64,000 bases of DNA from Tigriopus japonicus. Taxonomy: Eukaryota; Arthropoda; Copepoda; Harpacticoida; Harpacticidae. Below are positions 35,451-46,700 of this stretch, piece after piece. The number at the start of each line of letters is the position of its first letter. The first letter of the stretch is position 1. The notes beneath the pieces were generated by a model. The model did no database searches. It had not been told where the DNA came from and saw nothing but the letters and a program-made list of their open reading frames with translations. The position numbers and the translations under genes were made by a program. The stretch is taken from contig CM021323.1 in NCBI GenBank assembly GCA_010645155.1, positions 6,839,888-6,903,887 on the forward strand. Direction: 5' to 3'.

Positions 35451-35672
35451 TTACTCCTCTTCCATCCCCTTCAGCACCTCCACGACGCAGGAACCATTTC
35501 TATAGGAAAATGAAGGAATGAGAATAGTCTCATTTTGAAACAAGATGGAGTCCAAGTCGGAGATGTTGCTGGTTGTAACTATTGAAGGGCACTTTTGACG
35601 GTTCTGGATCAGATCAGCCATCTGATCCGGATTGGAATTGGAACAAAGGCAATCACGACGTCCTTGAGACAA
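35451..35672 (-). CDS. Unrecognised possible terminal exon
   Basis: An open frame of about 73 codons contains CLCSNSNPDQM, an NRQKCPSI segment and FQNETILIPSF, ending VVEVLKGMEEE and TAA. Composition is ordinary for protein, with three Cys and potential N-glycosylation sites (NIS, NET, NGS). A possible splice acceptor (TTTTGTCTCAAG) precedes it on the minus strand. No upstream exon, promoter or family was identified, so it may be a lone exon fragment. Confidence 0.25.
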   Translation of the reverse strand: MSQGRRDCLCSNSNPDQMADLIQNRQKCPSIVTTSNISDLDSILFQNETILIPSFSYRNGSCVVEVLKGMEEE

Positions 35673-36127
35673 AATAAGTGAAAAACATGAGGATTAAATC
35701 CTGGATTGTGGATTTGATTGAAAATGTTTCAAGTCTTGGGGCTCAAGAAGGTCAGGACCACGCAGGACTGGGGCTAAGGGTCCTTCAGGACCAGAGGATC
35801 ATGTCTTTTCATTGCAGGGATAGGCTCTACGTGCTTGATAGGGTTTCATTGATCTTCTTAGTTCTTAGATCCCTTTGTCCAGGAATTAACAATCAAATTG
35901 AGTCAAAAAATCCACACAATTCAATCTTGGTGGGAGCATTTCATTTTCATGACTTTGAGAGGGTCCATGTAATCCGGGTTAGACTGTCAGATCACCAATT
36001 TGGGCTGACTGAGTCGAAAGGCAAATCAAAATATTGAGCCCATCCATTGCTAGTAGGCACACCTGATATGTTTCGAAGTCATCTTAATTTGTTCTTCATT
36101 TGATGGAATTCTTGACATTGAGGACTT

Positions 36128-36700
36128 CTTTCTTTGTTTTATGTGGACCTTAATGCGAACGGAGATTCCTCTTGGAAAGGAACCAAATTTACCCCAGAAA
36201 CTCTCCTCTGGATCAAAACGGGGATTTTTATGGCGCTCATCCATTAGACAACTTGAACAACCTAAGAATATCTTACATGTCCTTGAATTATCCTGAACTA
36301 AAAGACACAACCATAATAATAAAAGAAATTCGAGGATGGAACATCATTTATAGAACAATGGCAAGGTGACACAACCTAAAACAAACTTGATTTCATACAA
36401 AGTTTGGCATGTGTTAGTTAAGTTCAGGATAATACATGGATGGGTTCAATTGTAAGTTCAAAGATATTAATAAGACGTTCAAATCGGATAATAGATAAGC
36501 TCAGAAAACCCCGCTATTGTGTTGTTGATAATTCAAGGAATGGTAAGATATTCTTAAGTTGTTCAAGTTTTGTAATGGATGAGCATAAGGAAACTCCCCG
36601 TTTTGGTCCGTGGGAAAGTTTGTTCTTAATCCTTTTGCGGAAAAGAGGAATTTGGGTTCGGATTCCGGTCCATATTCGTTCTTTTTGCTTTAGTTAGGTC
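36128..36700. mobile_element. Foldback element with long inverted arms
   Basis: The left arm (about 36128-36301), read in reverse complement, gives GATAATTCAAGGACATGTAA, GATATTCTTAGGTTGTTCAA, AATGGATGAGCGCC and CCCCGTTTTGATCC. The right arm (about 36520-36700) gives GATAATTCAAGGAATGGTAA, GATATTCTTAAGTTGTTCAA, AATGGATGAGCATAAGG and CCCCGTTTTGGTCC in the same order. The arms are about 170-190 bases and around 80 percent alike, separated by about 220 bases. There is no coding capacity beyond chance frames. Confidence 0.75.
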
Positions 36701-38014
36701 TATCACTTCCGAAGGTTGTAGCAGGTAACCTAGTCATCATCAGATTTAATTTGATCACTTTGATCGTCATCTTGCAGGAAAGACACCTTGTGGGGGGTTC
36801 ATTCGCACTCCATGATGTGGTCATTCATTCATTCACTATTTCATTCACTCGTTCTTGGCTGAACTTAATGTCTTCGAAACACCCACATCAGACTGATTTT
36901 GGGGCGTGGGGTTGACCTTTACCAAGGCTAGGACTTGGCTGGACCCGCTTGAAACACAGAAAACCCCGATTGGCACACTATCTTTTGGACTCTTGGTCGA
37001 TTTCCGTTTGATTTTCCACTCCCAACATGGCCGTCTGTACTTTTTGTTTACTTACGAACTCTCGGCCTCATACGTGGAGGTTGCGAGCTAGGAAATTCCG
37101 CGAGTTCGTATCCAGTATTTATACTATTATATAGGTTATCCCTGGCTTAAGATTGTTCCACATGAACATTATGAATGTTGCAAATGTTTAAGTCTTTTGC
37201 ATTTTGCATACTCATTCCATACGTCTTCCTTCACCAACAATGATCATCATGTCTTAGACCAGACCATCAAAATTGGCAAAGACCTTTGTCCAATTCGTTT
37301 AGTCATTCCTTTTACTTCGATGATTTCAATACGGCAATTGTGAGCTACAGGCTGCAAGTCTTGGTTCAAATTGTGATCAGCTTCTTTGGTTGAGTTACTC
37401 ATTCTTATTAGGACGCCTGTTAATGCACGCACATACAAGCGATTTTTTTTATAAAATACTTAACTCTGGTCTTTCTACATAACTGATCTTAAGTACACTC
37501 ACCGTGAAACGAACCGATGAGTGCGGTTCACCCTTGTTGCGTGGTTTATTTTCACTCCCAAGAACAAGATGAGCCTGATGGTTAACCACCGTTCAAGGCA
37601 TCAAGATCCGGAGTATTTTTTACTTTATAGAGTTCGTTAACGATGTCAGCCTGGTACAAGATGATTTCAAAACCACAATGCCAAGAACTCGATTGTCTGG
37701 TCGGTAAAATCCTATTGCAAAGTAGGCCCAGATTGATGATTTGCTGGAAATTTGGTTTTTGTCCTTGTTCTAGTTTTAAAATTTATATATTGTTTGCTTA
37801 AGCACTTCAACACTGACCAATTACAATTTTAAGATATTGTTACATTTTGTAACATATATACCTAAAAATAAATTAAGTTTGATTACGTAACGAGCCATAG
37901 TAATGTAAAAGCACCAAAATGTTTTTAAATAAATCTGATCGTAAAAATGGTCATGTCTAAGAAAAATGATTTTGGCCAATGTTTCCATCGCATTCTAATA
38001 AGGTGCCAATTTTG
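36701..38014. other. Spacer without recognised gene
   Basis: No gene recognised. CATTCATTCACT-type short repeats occur near 36822-36850. Confidence 0.4.
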
Positions 38015-38302
38015 AACCGAGAAAAACATCAGCGCCTTCAGCGGAGACCTTGCGTCGCCAGACCCGTCTTACGTTGATTTCCAGCATGGTTGCCAGGGCG
38101 AGATTTACGATGCTAGTTTTTCGCAAAATCTTTAGTCCTTTTCCTTGACGATCATCTTCCTTTGAGTGGCACCTTAAGTGGCACCTTAAATGACACTCAT
38201 TTTTGATGAATGATCCTTTTCGAAAAAATGATAGCCATCGAAGAAACGCAGTTGACATGTGGCCAAAAAGTGGCATCAAAAATTATGTTTTGGCAACCTT
38301 CT
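38015..38302. mobile_element. MITE relative of 1849-2187, right end lost
   Basis: It starts GAACCGAGAAAAACATCAGC and follows the 1849 copy through GACCTTGCGTCGCCAGACCC, GTTGCCAGGGCGAGA, CTTTTCGAAAAAATGA and GGCCAAAAAGTGGCATCAAA, then stops at GGCAACC where the right terminal repeat should begin. A direct repeat AGTGGCACCTTAA is duplicated inside. Confidence 0.8.
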
Positions 38303-38310
38303 AGTTGGAC

Positions 38311-38479
38311 AAATCTAGTTAAGACATTTTTGAAGCATATTTAGATATCTTTTGAATCGAAATTGCTGGAAAATATGTTGCTCAGTTGTTGAATTATTTG
38401 AGTTTAACCGATTCATTTTTGGCCCAAAAAAGCGAAAAAAAGCCCTGGGTAAATGAAAACTCAAATTCCCAAGCAAATG
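38311..38479 (+). repeat. Dispersed repeat, copy 2
   Basis: It matches 26957-27122 over about 165 bases with several indels and abuts the truncated MITE relative. Confidence 0.75.
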
Positions 38480-39849
38480 GTATAAATTTTTGATGTCAAA
38501 AAATAAAATTATAATCTTCATTTTTCCATATTTTGTCATAACATGTTAAAATAACATTTATTAATACCTAATACACACTAGAAATACTGTACATATTTTT
38601 GAAGAACTCAAATAATTGATGAAATGAAATGATTTGAGTACATTATGTTAGGTTTCCAAATGAAAGTTGAGAAGAAATTATTGCACAGATGTGTCTTCGT
38701 ATTTTGTGCGAATTTGATATTTATTTCTTGAAGGACCTTGGTCTAATTGGACCAAAATCAATTTTTCTAAATCTTATAGAACTTCACAAAATTTGCATGA
38801 CCTAAATTTTGACCAACCAATATGACCTTTCCATGATTCAAAAGCCATAATTCGAAAAATTGCACTTTTAGTGTGTTATAGAAAATAATCTATATTTTTT
38901 CAATAAGCTATGACAAAACATAAAAATTTGAAGATTTTTTGATTTTTTTGTGTGACATTAAAAATCTATACCATTTAAGAATGCACAGGAGGTTTGAGTG
39001 ATCTCAAAAATCTTATCGTTATAGGTGGAGGAAACAAGGAAAAGGGCTTGTCCGGCAACGGAAGGTGGCTTGTGAGAATTTGGACACTTTAAGGGTTTTC
39101 GCATTTAACAGACCGCCCTTTTGACTTATACGCTACAAACATGGTTAAATTGAAAGCTTGGAAACTTTTTGGACATTTTGGAAAAATACGTAAAATTTGT
39201 TTGCTCACTCTTACATGAAAAAAATCACAACCAAAGATCACTTTTATTTCATATACACACAAGGATAAGTGATGTTTCAAAAAACAACTTTGAACCTTCA
39301 ATCTTTCGAAATCATAAGGACCTTCAACAAAATGTGATGATTTACAACTGCTTCCATTTACAGCGTCGGCGGTCCAAGTATAGATTTTGGCATTTTTAGT
39401 ACATAACCCGTGCCCGCTTTAGGTCTGATTGAGGCTCATTGACTTCCTTTTTTTCCCATCCTTTAAAGTGAAACATGTTGGGATACCAAAGAGTCTATTC
39501 CAACCCAAAATTCTGCCCTCCTCCCCTTGAGATACAAATGCAAGGCATTGTGCCAACTCTTCCAATTATTTCATCATTGTCATGATCTCGTATATGCCCA
39601 AGGGCTTCAACAAGGATACGTTTAAAATAAATTCTATTCATTAATACTTCGGGATTGTTAGACTGCAAATTTGAAAAAAAAATCTATCGAAAACCACAAT
39701 ACTTATGACGGTGTATTAAGGGGTCTACACTTGGGCCGCCGACCCTGTAATAGCGATGGTCCTTTCAAAGAACTTGTTATTTATGAATAAAAACTGAGTT
39801 GTGCATATTCTTCCAAAATCTTAACCAAAAGTGTTTTAAACTTGAAATT
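38480..39849. other. Spacer without recognised gene
   Basis: AT-rich. Minus-strand and plus-strand frames overlap at 39089-39399 with no recognisable domain. Confidence 0.4.
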
Positions 39850-40236
39850 CAATCATGTTCGTACATATCAGTCATAAGGGAGGTCTGTAAAATGCGAAAC
39901 CGTGGAACTGCCCAGATTCTCATTAGCCACCTACCAAAATTGGAACGACATGAGCTATTTTTAGAGAAGAGGGAAACTTGCCCTGATCTAAGATGCAACG
40001 CATCAAGTAGGAGAAAACAGGGGCAAGAATATGTGAGCATTTCATCAGAAACTGAGATGTCAAACCATCAGGTCCAGGAGAACTCGAGAGCTTTAAGCTC
40101 TTGATGGCCTCAAAAGCATCTTTATCTGTGACTACCAGATCCTCCAATCGATTATCCTGACTATCAATGCCAGCCTCATTAACAACATTACTACAGTCCT
40201 GGTCTGCTTTGGCAACCCTTTTCGGAATTGAAAATA
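39850..40236 (-). mobile_element. LINE A, downstream half (start of RT domain)
   Basis: On the minus strand it encodes FSIPKRVAKADQDC, then DAFEAIKSLKLSSSPGPDGL and FPSSLKIAHVVPI, the beginning of a reverse transcriptase. It continues the block at 41103-41460 after removal of the inserted element at 40237-41102. It is truncated before the catalytic region. Confidence 0.8.
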
Positions 40237-41102
40237 ATAATAATAATAATATTGATAAGTTTTATTGCGACTCATGGTCATGTCAGGGCGTATAGGTAAA
40301 TATGCAAAAATATAAAAATGTTCTATCATATATATGCAGTGGTGACATGTCAATTGGAAAAAACGTTAAAATGGTCGACCAGAAAGTGATATCACAGATG
40401 AGCTGACTAGAATACGTTTCAGTGCACATGGAAGAAATGGAGCGGGGATTAATAGACAATAAAGATGCAATTGGGTAGAGGGAGTAGATGAAAATCTTGG
40501 TTGTTGCAGTAGAGAGGGTGGGTCAGATTGAACAGATCCTTCGTCAGTTTCCGTCGTTGATGGAGTTGGGCAGGAAGCCGGACGAAGGTGCGTGACCGCC
40601 ATTATTCCGAAGGGATATCAGGCCAAGGACAATAAGGTGTTGTCAAGTCCTTGACTGGGAATGACAACATGTGTCCGGACATCGCCTCCGGAAAGGCCAG
40701 GCTCCTACACTGTTGGACACTAACCTAGCCAGCCCAGTGGTGAAGGGCTCGGTTTCGTATAGGAAATGCGTCCATGCGTTATTGGCATATTGGGGCACGC
40801 AGAGGTATCGTTTGAGGAATTTGGTGGAGGTGGCATCGGCGGATTTGAGAGCGGATTGGGCGGAGTTGGGAAGCCAGAGGTGAAGGCCGTAGAGGAAGAT
40901 GGGGGTGATGTAGGTCCGGAAGAGTTGAAGAACTATTGGCAGAGGAAGATTCTTGATGGGAAGTCTATTGCAGATGTATCCGATCCTGGCCCTGGCCTTG
41001 GTTATTGCGAGGCTCAGATGTTTGGTGAAGGAGAGTTGGGTGGTGAAGGTGAAACCGACATAGTTAAAAAACTTGACGATTTTAATCGATTTCAATCGGA
41101 CG
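40237..41102 (-). mobile_element. LINE B 3' end inserted into LINE A
   Basis: On the minus strand it encodes a post-RT segment (FNYVGFTFTTQLSFTKHLSL, ARARIGYICNRLPIKN, CVPQYANNAWTHFLYETEPF), then a 3' untranslated stretch ending in an (ATT)n tail (40237-40252). It is bounded by the 7-base direct repeat GAAAATA at 40230-40236 and 41103-41109. 5' truncation, a microsatellite tail and a short target duplication are the normal result of target-primed reverse transcription. Confidence 0.85.
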
Positions 41103-41460
41103 GAAAATACGCTTGAGAACTGATCTCCAAGCATATTACCCATAACCTCACTATCATTAACGGTTTTACGGTTTACCCTCGACCTCAAAAGGTCCTACAA
41201 GATGCTTCATTTTTCTCTTTGTGTTTGCAAAAGAGAAAAACGCCTTTGGATTTGTCTTAACCTCCTGGATCACTCTACTTTCCTTTTCCATCTGATCAGA
41301 ATCAATGGAGGCCCTAATCTTTGCTTGAACCACATCCAACTTGTTTTGGAGGCTGGCTACAACAACTGGCTTTGAAGTACGTCGAAGTTTACTTGAAATC
41401 TGACAACTTCCTTTTGAACAACATCTTTCTACATTTTGGGATTCTAGACAATGGCCCACC
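41103..41460 (-). mobile_element. LINE A, upstream half
   Basis: It encodes VVVASLQNKLDVVQAKIRAS, KTNPKAFFSFANTKRKMKH and LGDQFSSVFS, the region between endonuclease and RT in CR1/Jockey-like elements. Related to the fragment at 23860-24010. Confidence 0.8.
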
Positions 41461-42800
41461 TTTTGTCGCCATTTCTGGAATATTTAGAGACAAACAAACC
41501 TCATCAAAAATTGTAATGAGCCATTTGAAACCTCATCTATGGATGGTTCCTGCTTTAGAGTGGATATCAAATCCAGCTCTCCCAATCAATTGACATTATG
41601 GGGCCAGTGTTCATCTTTGAACTTACGTAACTTTCGCCATAACTAACTCACACTAAATGTAAAGTGAATGTAAAGATGAAAGTATAGAGTAATTCTAACG
41701 AAATCTCCCGCCTATGAGTCTCTCCTACATTCTGTAATTGCAATTGAACTGAAAAGTTTCAAATAAAGGCGTGTCTCGAACAAGGTCTCTGAAAAAGAAA
41801 AGTTCCAAATTTCGAAATTGAGAGTTCGTTATAACAAAACTACAAATTGCGATATTCATCACATTCATAAGCGAATTCAACCATGCGTACTTGAGTACCA
41901 AGATAACTATCTAAATGCCAACCCATTTAACAGATGATAACCTTATTCTTGCCAGGATAATTTGATGATTTATAGCTTTCAAACATCTCTGCTTGTGGAG
42001 GCATAGCATTGATGTCCAAGAACAGAACGAAGAATCTTCATCCACTTGACATTTGTGGACTCACTTCTACGATTATTCCTCTTAACGGCAGGAATCTTTG
42101 GAAAGTTCAACGCTACGCACTAATTTACAATGTCGTAGATTTGACAACATATGTCGTCTGGATCGCAGTTAACACTGATTAAAATGTATATCATGCACAG
42201 TTCACATCATCTCTTCCTTATTAGAAGATGTCATCAAATTAGGTTTGGTTGGTTTCGATCCAGTGTCAATGTTCTGAGTTGAGTCGATGAACGATCAACC
42301 ACTGTGACTAGTTTAATGGTGTAGATGTAGCTTTGATCAAGGCGACGCTTCTGTTGACGGATTTCTTGTTTTTAACAATGAATTGATTTGTTGGGAATCC
42401 TCAAACGTTGGAAGAGACTTAGCATCTCGTTAAAATACTCATTAATTTTTTTACACCCTGTCACACTTGGTCACTTGAAAAGGCATTGAAAGGTTGCAAG
42501 ATAATAAACACAAATATGCGTTTGAGTCTTTAATTCAAAGGCACTCATAAATGTGTTTCAAGTGTTCTAAATATATGCACAAGATATGTGCCTTTTTCAT
42601 GTTTTCCTCATTTGATTCCGTAGTATTAGTCTTCCACGGGCGATGAACCGAATATAGTGTTGTGTACTACGAGATGAATGCGTTGTAGGAGCGACAATGG
42701 TTTTGGAATTTTTCTGTGCATGACCATTGATCATGATCCTCCTTGGCTTGGCTTACACTCCCTGATTGGATTGGTTGGAGACATGGACTATGTAGTATTA
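41461..42800. other. Spacer without recognised gene
   Basis: No gene or clear repeat recognised. The region ends at the promoter of the plus-strand precursor gene. Confidence 0.4.
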
Positions 42801-42808
42801 GTCAAAAG

Positions 42809-42816
42809 TATTTAAG
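42809..42816 (+). promoter_or_regulatory. TATA-like box of the 42.9-kb gene
   Basis: TATTTAAG, 54 bases before the start codon, at the position where the minus-strand paralogues have TATATAAA or TATAAAAG. Confidence 0.6.
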
Positions 42817-42870
42817 TCTGAAATCATCTCCAGAGAGCATCAGTTAGCCATCTAACATTCCAGCATCAAC

Positions 42871-43487
42871 ATGTTCAAGATTTTAGTAAGCTACTCATTC
42901 ATCTTTTCGACATCCGCCATTGCGTAACTAATTGACGACATCTCTTTTTTCAGATTTTGCTTGCTCTCTTCGCCGTCGTGGCTTTGTCTGAGCCTCAAAA
43001 TGGCAGAAGTCGAGGATTCAGAGGCAATTTTGGCCGAAGCAGTGGCTTCAATCGAGGATTTGGAGGTCGAGGATTTGGAGGTCGAGGATTTGGAGGTCGA
43101 GGAAGGGTTGGACACTTTGGAAAGAGAGAGGCCGAGGCCGAGCCCGAAGCCGAAGCTGATGCTGAAGCTACTCCTGAGGCTGAGGCTGAGGCTGACCCTA
43201 CTTATTTCGCTAGCCCCGCCGTGATTGCCCCTGGTTATGCTGCTTACTCGAACGCATACCCTGCTGTCGCTGTTGCACCTGCCGTGAATGCTTACTATCC
43301 CTACTCGAACTACCTCGCTACCCCTTTGGTTCATTCTTTGGGAAAGCGCTCCGCTGAGCCTCAATTTGGACGCTCTTTCGGTAGAAGTGGAGGCAGAGGT
43401 TTCGGCAGAGGCGGAGGTAGATTTTTTGGCGGACGCGGATCTTCCATCAGAGGTGGATTTTCCCGTGGACGCGGATTTTTCGGATAA
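42871..43487 (+). CDS. Secreted Gly/Arg-rich multi-peptide precursor on the opposite strand
   Basis: Exons 42871-42885 (MFKIL) and 42954-43487, with a 68-base intron; 182 residues. Intron position and phase match the minus-strand family. The order is signal peptide, Gly/Phe/Arg-rich domain with repeated GFGGR units ending HFGKR, and a long spacer EA-EA-EP-EA-EA-DA-EA-TP-EA-EA-EA-DP. An Ala/Tyr/Pro core from TYFASPAV to SLGKR follows, then SAEP and a Gly/Arg/Phe-rich tail. The long Glu-Ala run follows the first Lys-Arg and the short SA start follows the second, the reverse of the other members. The first domain contains a 15-base minisatellite (GAGGATTTGGAGGTC, 43047-43095). Both outer domains are strongly basic. 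Confidence 0.85.
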
Positions 43488-43764
43488 AATGTAACGCTTA
43501 TCCAAGCATGGGCATTGCACGAACCAACAGAACCAGAAATATATCAACAGCATTTTTCTAAAAGCTTTTTTTGTTTATATAATCGCGCCTTCCAAAGGAA
43601 ATTACTCAAAACAGCATTACAGGTAGTAAACGAAGAATAAGCTGATAAAAACTGCAGGGTGTACTGCCATCTTTGAACGCGCCGATTGCAAGAAGCTAAT
43701 CGTCCAAAGATCATATATCCTCCTTGTATTTCCTGTGTAGACACCAAAAGGAAAAATGGCCCAC

Positions 43765-46700
43765 TTAAATGCTTCTTGGTTGACGAAGGCTCGTGTGACC
43801 TTGCCATGTCTCCATAATGAACACCACCAAAGATGTGCTCAATCCAAGTCCAAGCGAAATGAAGGCTGCCAAGAAATGTTCCAAATTAAAGGGTTCGGGG
43901 TTGGTTTCTTGGACGTCCGGCAAAAGTGCCCTTGGTTTGATGTACCTCATGATCAAAGTTTCGGTGATTCCGCCCTCAAATAATCTTTGGACCAAATGAG
44001 TGGTATCCTCATGCCAAGGTTTTTTCTTGGGGGATACAATAGTGATATAGAACGGGGATATGGCCTCTTTGCTAATTGAAAAAATTGATTAAAGAACATT
44101 GTTCTGAAACAATAGCGCTACTTTCATTTACCTCATGTGAAAGGGTTGATATCCATGGCGTTTTTCAAACTCGGGAAACGAGACAAGTGCCATTTCTGGA
44201 CTCATGAGAAAAGCAGCTTGGCGCCGGATAATTTTCTCTTCGAAGGCTTTAGTCCTGGACACAAAAGAAAACACATTATTTGTTACAAGACGGCTTGTAA
44301 AAAGAACGTTCTATACATGAATTCCTCAAATGGGTGGTAAAATAGGTTGTTCTTTTTGACTTTATTCCAAATCTTTTGACGATATTCCAAGGTTGAGAAT
44401 TGATACAGGGAAATAAATGAAGTTGAAATCGGTAAAAATATTTCCCTATCCAAAGTTAGAAGATCTTTTTCTGAGTTCACCGCTGGTTCATAATCCACTG
44501 ACATCAGGTAGGCACGTAAATTGCATTCATAAGATGACAATAAAAAGAATAGGTAGAAGAAATTTGAGACGAGAAAAAGTCGAGGTGCCCATTTGTCGAT
44601 CACTGACACTCGATAACCTGAAAAAGAGTCTTTCAGAGATTACAGTTTGCGACGGTATATTTTTTCTTCATAGGATGCAATCTTTTACCATCCTTCGATA
44701 AATAGAGATTACAAAAAAAATGTGTTTTTAGGGGAGGGTACCTAGGAAAAAAAATGACAATTTTGATTGCTTTTGATTGCTTGTCCCATTGCTCTGTGAT
44801 CGTTAATGTATCAACGATCACCAATTTCTTTTTCGTAGGCTTCTGATAACAAAGAATCAAATTTAGTGGACCTGAACTCCAAGTTCATTTCCCTGCGATG
44901 CTTTAAATAATGCTCAAAATTTGCATACGTACTTTGATAGAATGTGAGGCCGTATATGATCAACCCGTCACGAATGGCTCGAGACCAAAAAGGATCCTCG
45001 GAAAATGGCGTGGTGAGTATTGGATACACCAAAACGCTAAGGAAAAGTACCGCAAAAATGGGCGTCCAGACAAAAATTGGAAAAGGACGAAGAAGGTTGA
45101 AGTACGGTTTGAGAGGTTTGGCCTTCGGAGACATAATCTTCGCCATCACTTGATGCAGAACCCCATTAAAATCCACTATATGTGAATATTCATAGTCCAT
45201 AAACAGTAACCCACTTCCTAAATGGGCGGAACCATTATGGACCTAGTCAAAACAATGACATTGAACTATTGGGGCTAATAATTATGAAGTTTTTAGGGGC
45301 AGCGAACTGTTAGCGCGGTATTGTTTAGACCACAAACTTTCGGCGCCGAATTTTCATTGCCACGCCTTTTAGAGCGAAGACTTTTTAGCGCGAGACTTTT
45401 TAGAGCGGCAAACCCTTCTTGGGCACTTATTTGCCCAATAAAAGAGAATAAAATGTGCAATTCATTCGAATTTTGTATCATTACAAAGATTTATGGAATC
45501 ATCCCTTAACAATGTATAATTCTATTATACTTATCAGTTAACAGGTGCTTGCATTTCAGCATGGTCATTAATCACATTTAGCACAACAAATTGATACTCT
45601 TTAGCACTCATTCGAAAATACATGACATAAAAAGGTTGAAAAATGCAAAAAAATGCTTTTGAGTTTTTGTCAGCCTTTTTTGTTCGACCAATCTCAATCT
45701 TTCTTCCCAAACGATTCACAATTCTGAAAAGCTGTCAAGTTCATTCAAACTTGCTAGTCCTTTTCTACTTCCATATGATAAGTTTTCGGAGCTAAGCTTG
45801 CAAGGTGCTAAAAACTGGCGCTAAAAGTTTGCGCTCTAAGAAAAACAGGCGCTAACAGTTCGCTTCTCTAAAAATTCTGCGACGAGAGTTCGCGGTCTTA
45901 ATCGACGCGAGCGAAAAAGTGGTATAACATTTTTTTAATCTTTGGAGTGGGCGCGAATTCTTACAATATGAATTTTTTTAGAAACAAGAAGTTTAGACGA
46001 ATAAAATTGCCCGATTAGACGAAAAAAAACTTTCACGGTAAAAAGACTAATGAATTGCCTGTACGTCGTAAAGAGGAAAGGACAAAGAGCCTTAAACTGC
46101 TGCCCATAAAGTAGACGAAAAGTGTGTCCCAATTGAGGGGAAACACCTGCTCCCTTGTGCAAAGCGGCAAAATCTACAAAAGTAACGAACGGAAAAGTGC
46201 CAAATGAGCAAGAAATGGTCAGTGGTATATTTAAAAAAACAATTCAAAAGGAGTTCAAAACCGCCCTTTTTTCAGCGTTTTCAGTTGAGCAATATTTTAA
46301 TAGCAAATTTTCTGACACAGGACAAAGATTAAAAAATCACGAGTCAAGTTTTGACTTTTGCACTGAGGGAATATTTAGTTTGGGATTATCAATTTGCTCA
46401 GTGCTTTTATCAAACAGCCTGACCAAAAGATACATTAATGTCATTAGCTCCTGGTCAAAGAATAGCAACAAAAAAACATTGGAAAACCAATTTCATAAGC
46501 ATTTGGAATACACTTTGTTGTGTGTTCAGCCAAGATTACAAAGTGTAGCATGTCGAGTAGCCACGAGGCCGCTCACCATGTAGTGAGTAGGTAGATGTAC
46601 TTCAATAATCTGTCTAACAGATTAATATTAAAATTTACAATTTCTTGAAGGACCATGATCAAAATGGACTAAAATCTAAACTTGACACACCAACCAGTTT

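Noticed and set aside
35678..36037. 119-codon plus-strand frame
   Set aside because: No domain, signal or splice context, and it abuts a minus-strand frame of equal quality. Not enough to call a gene.
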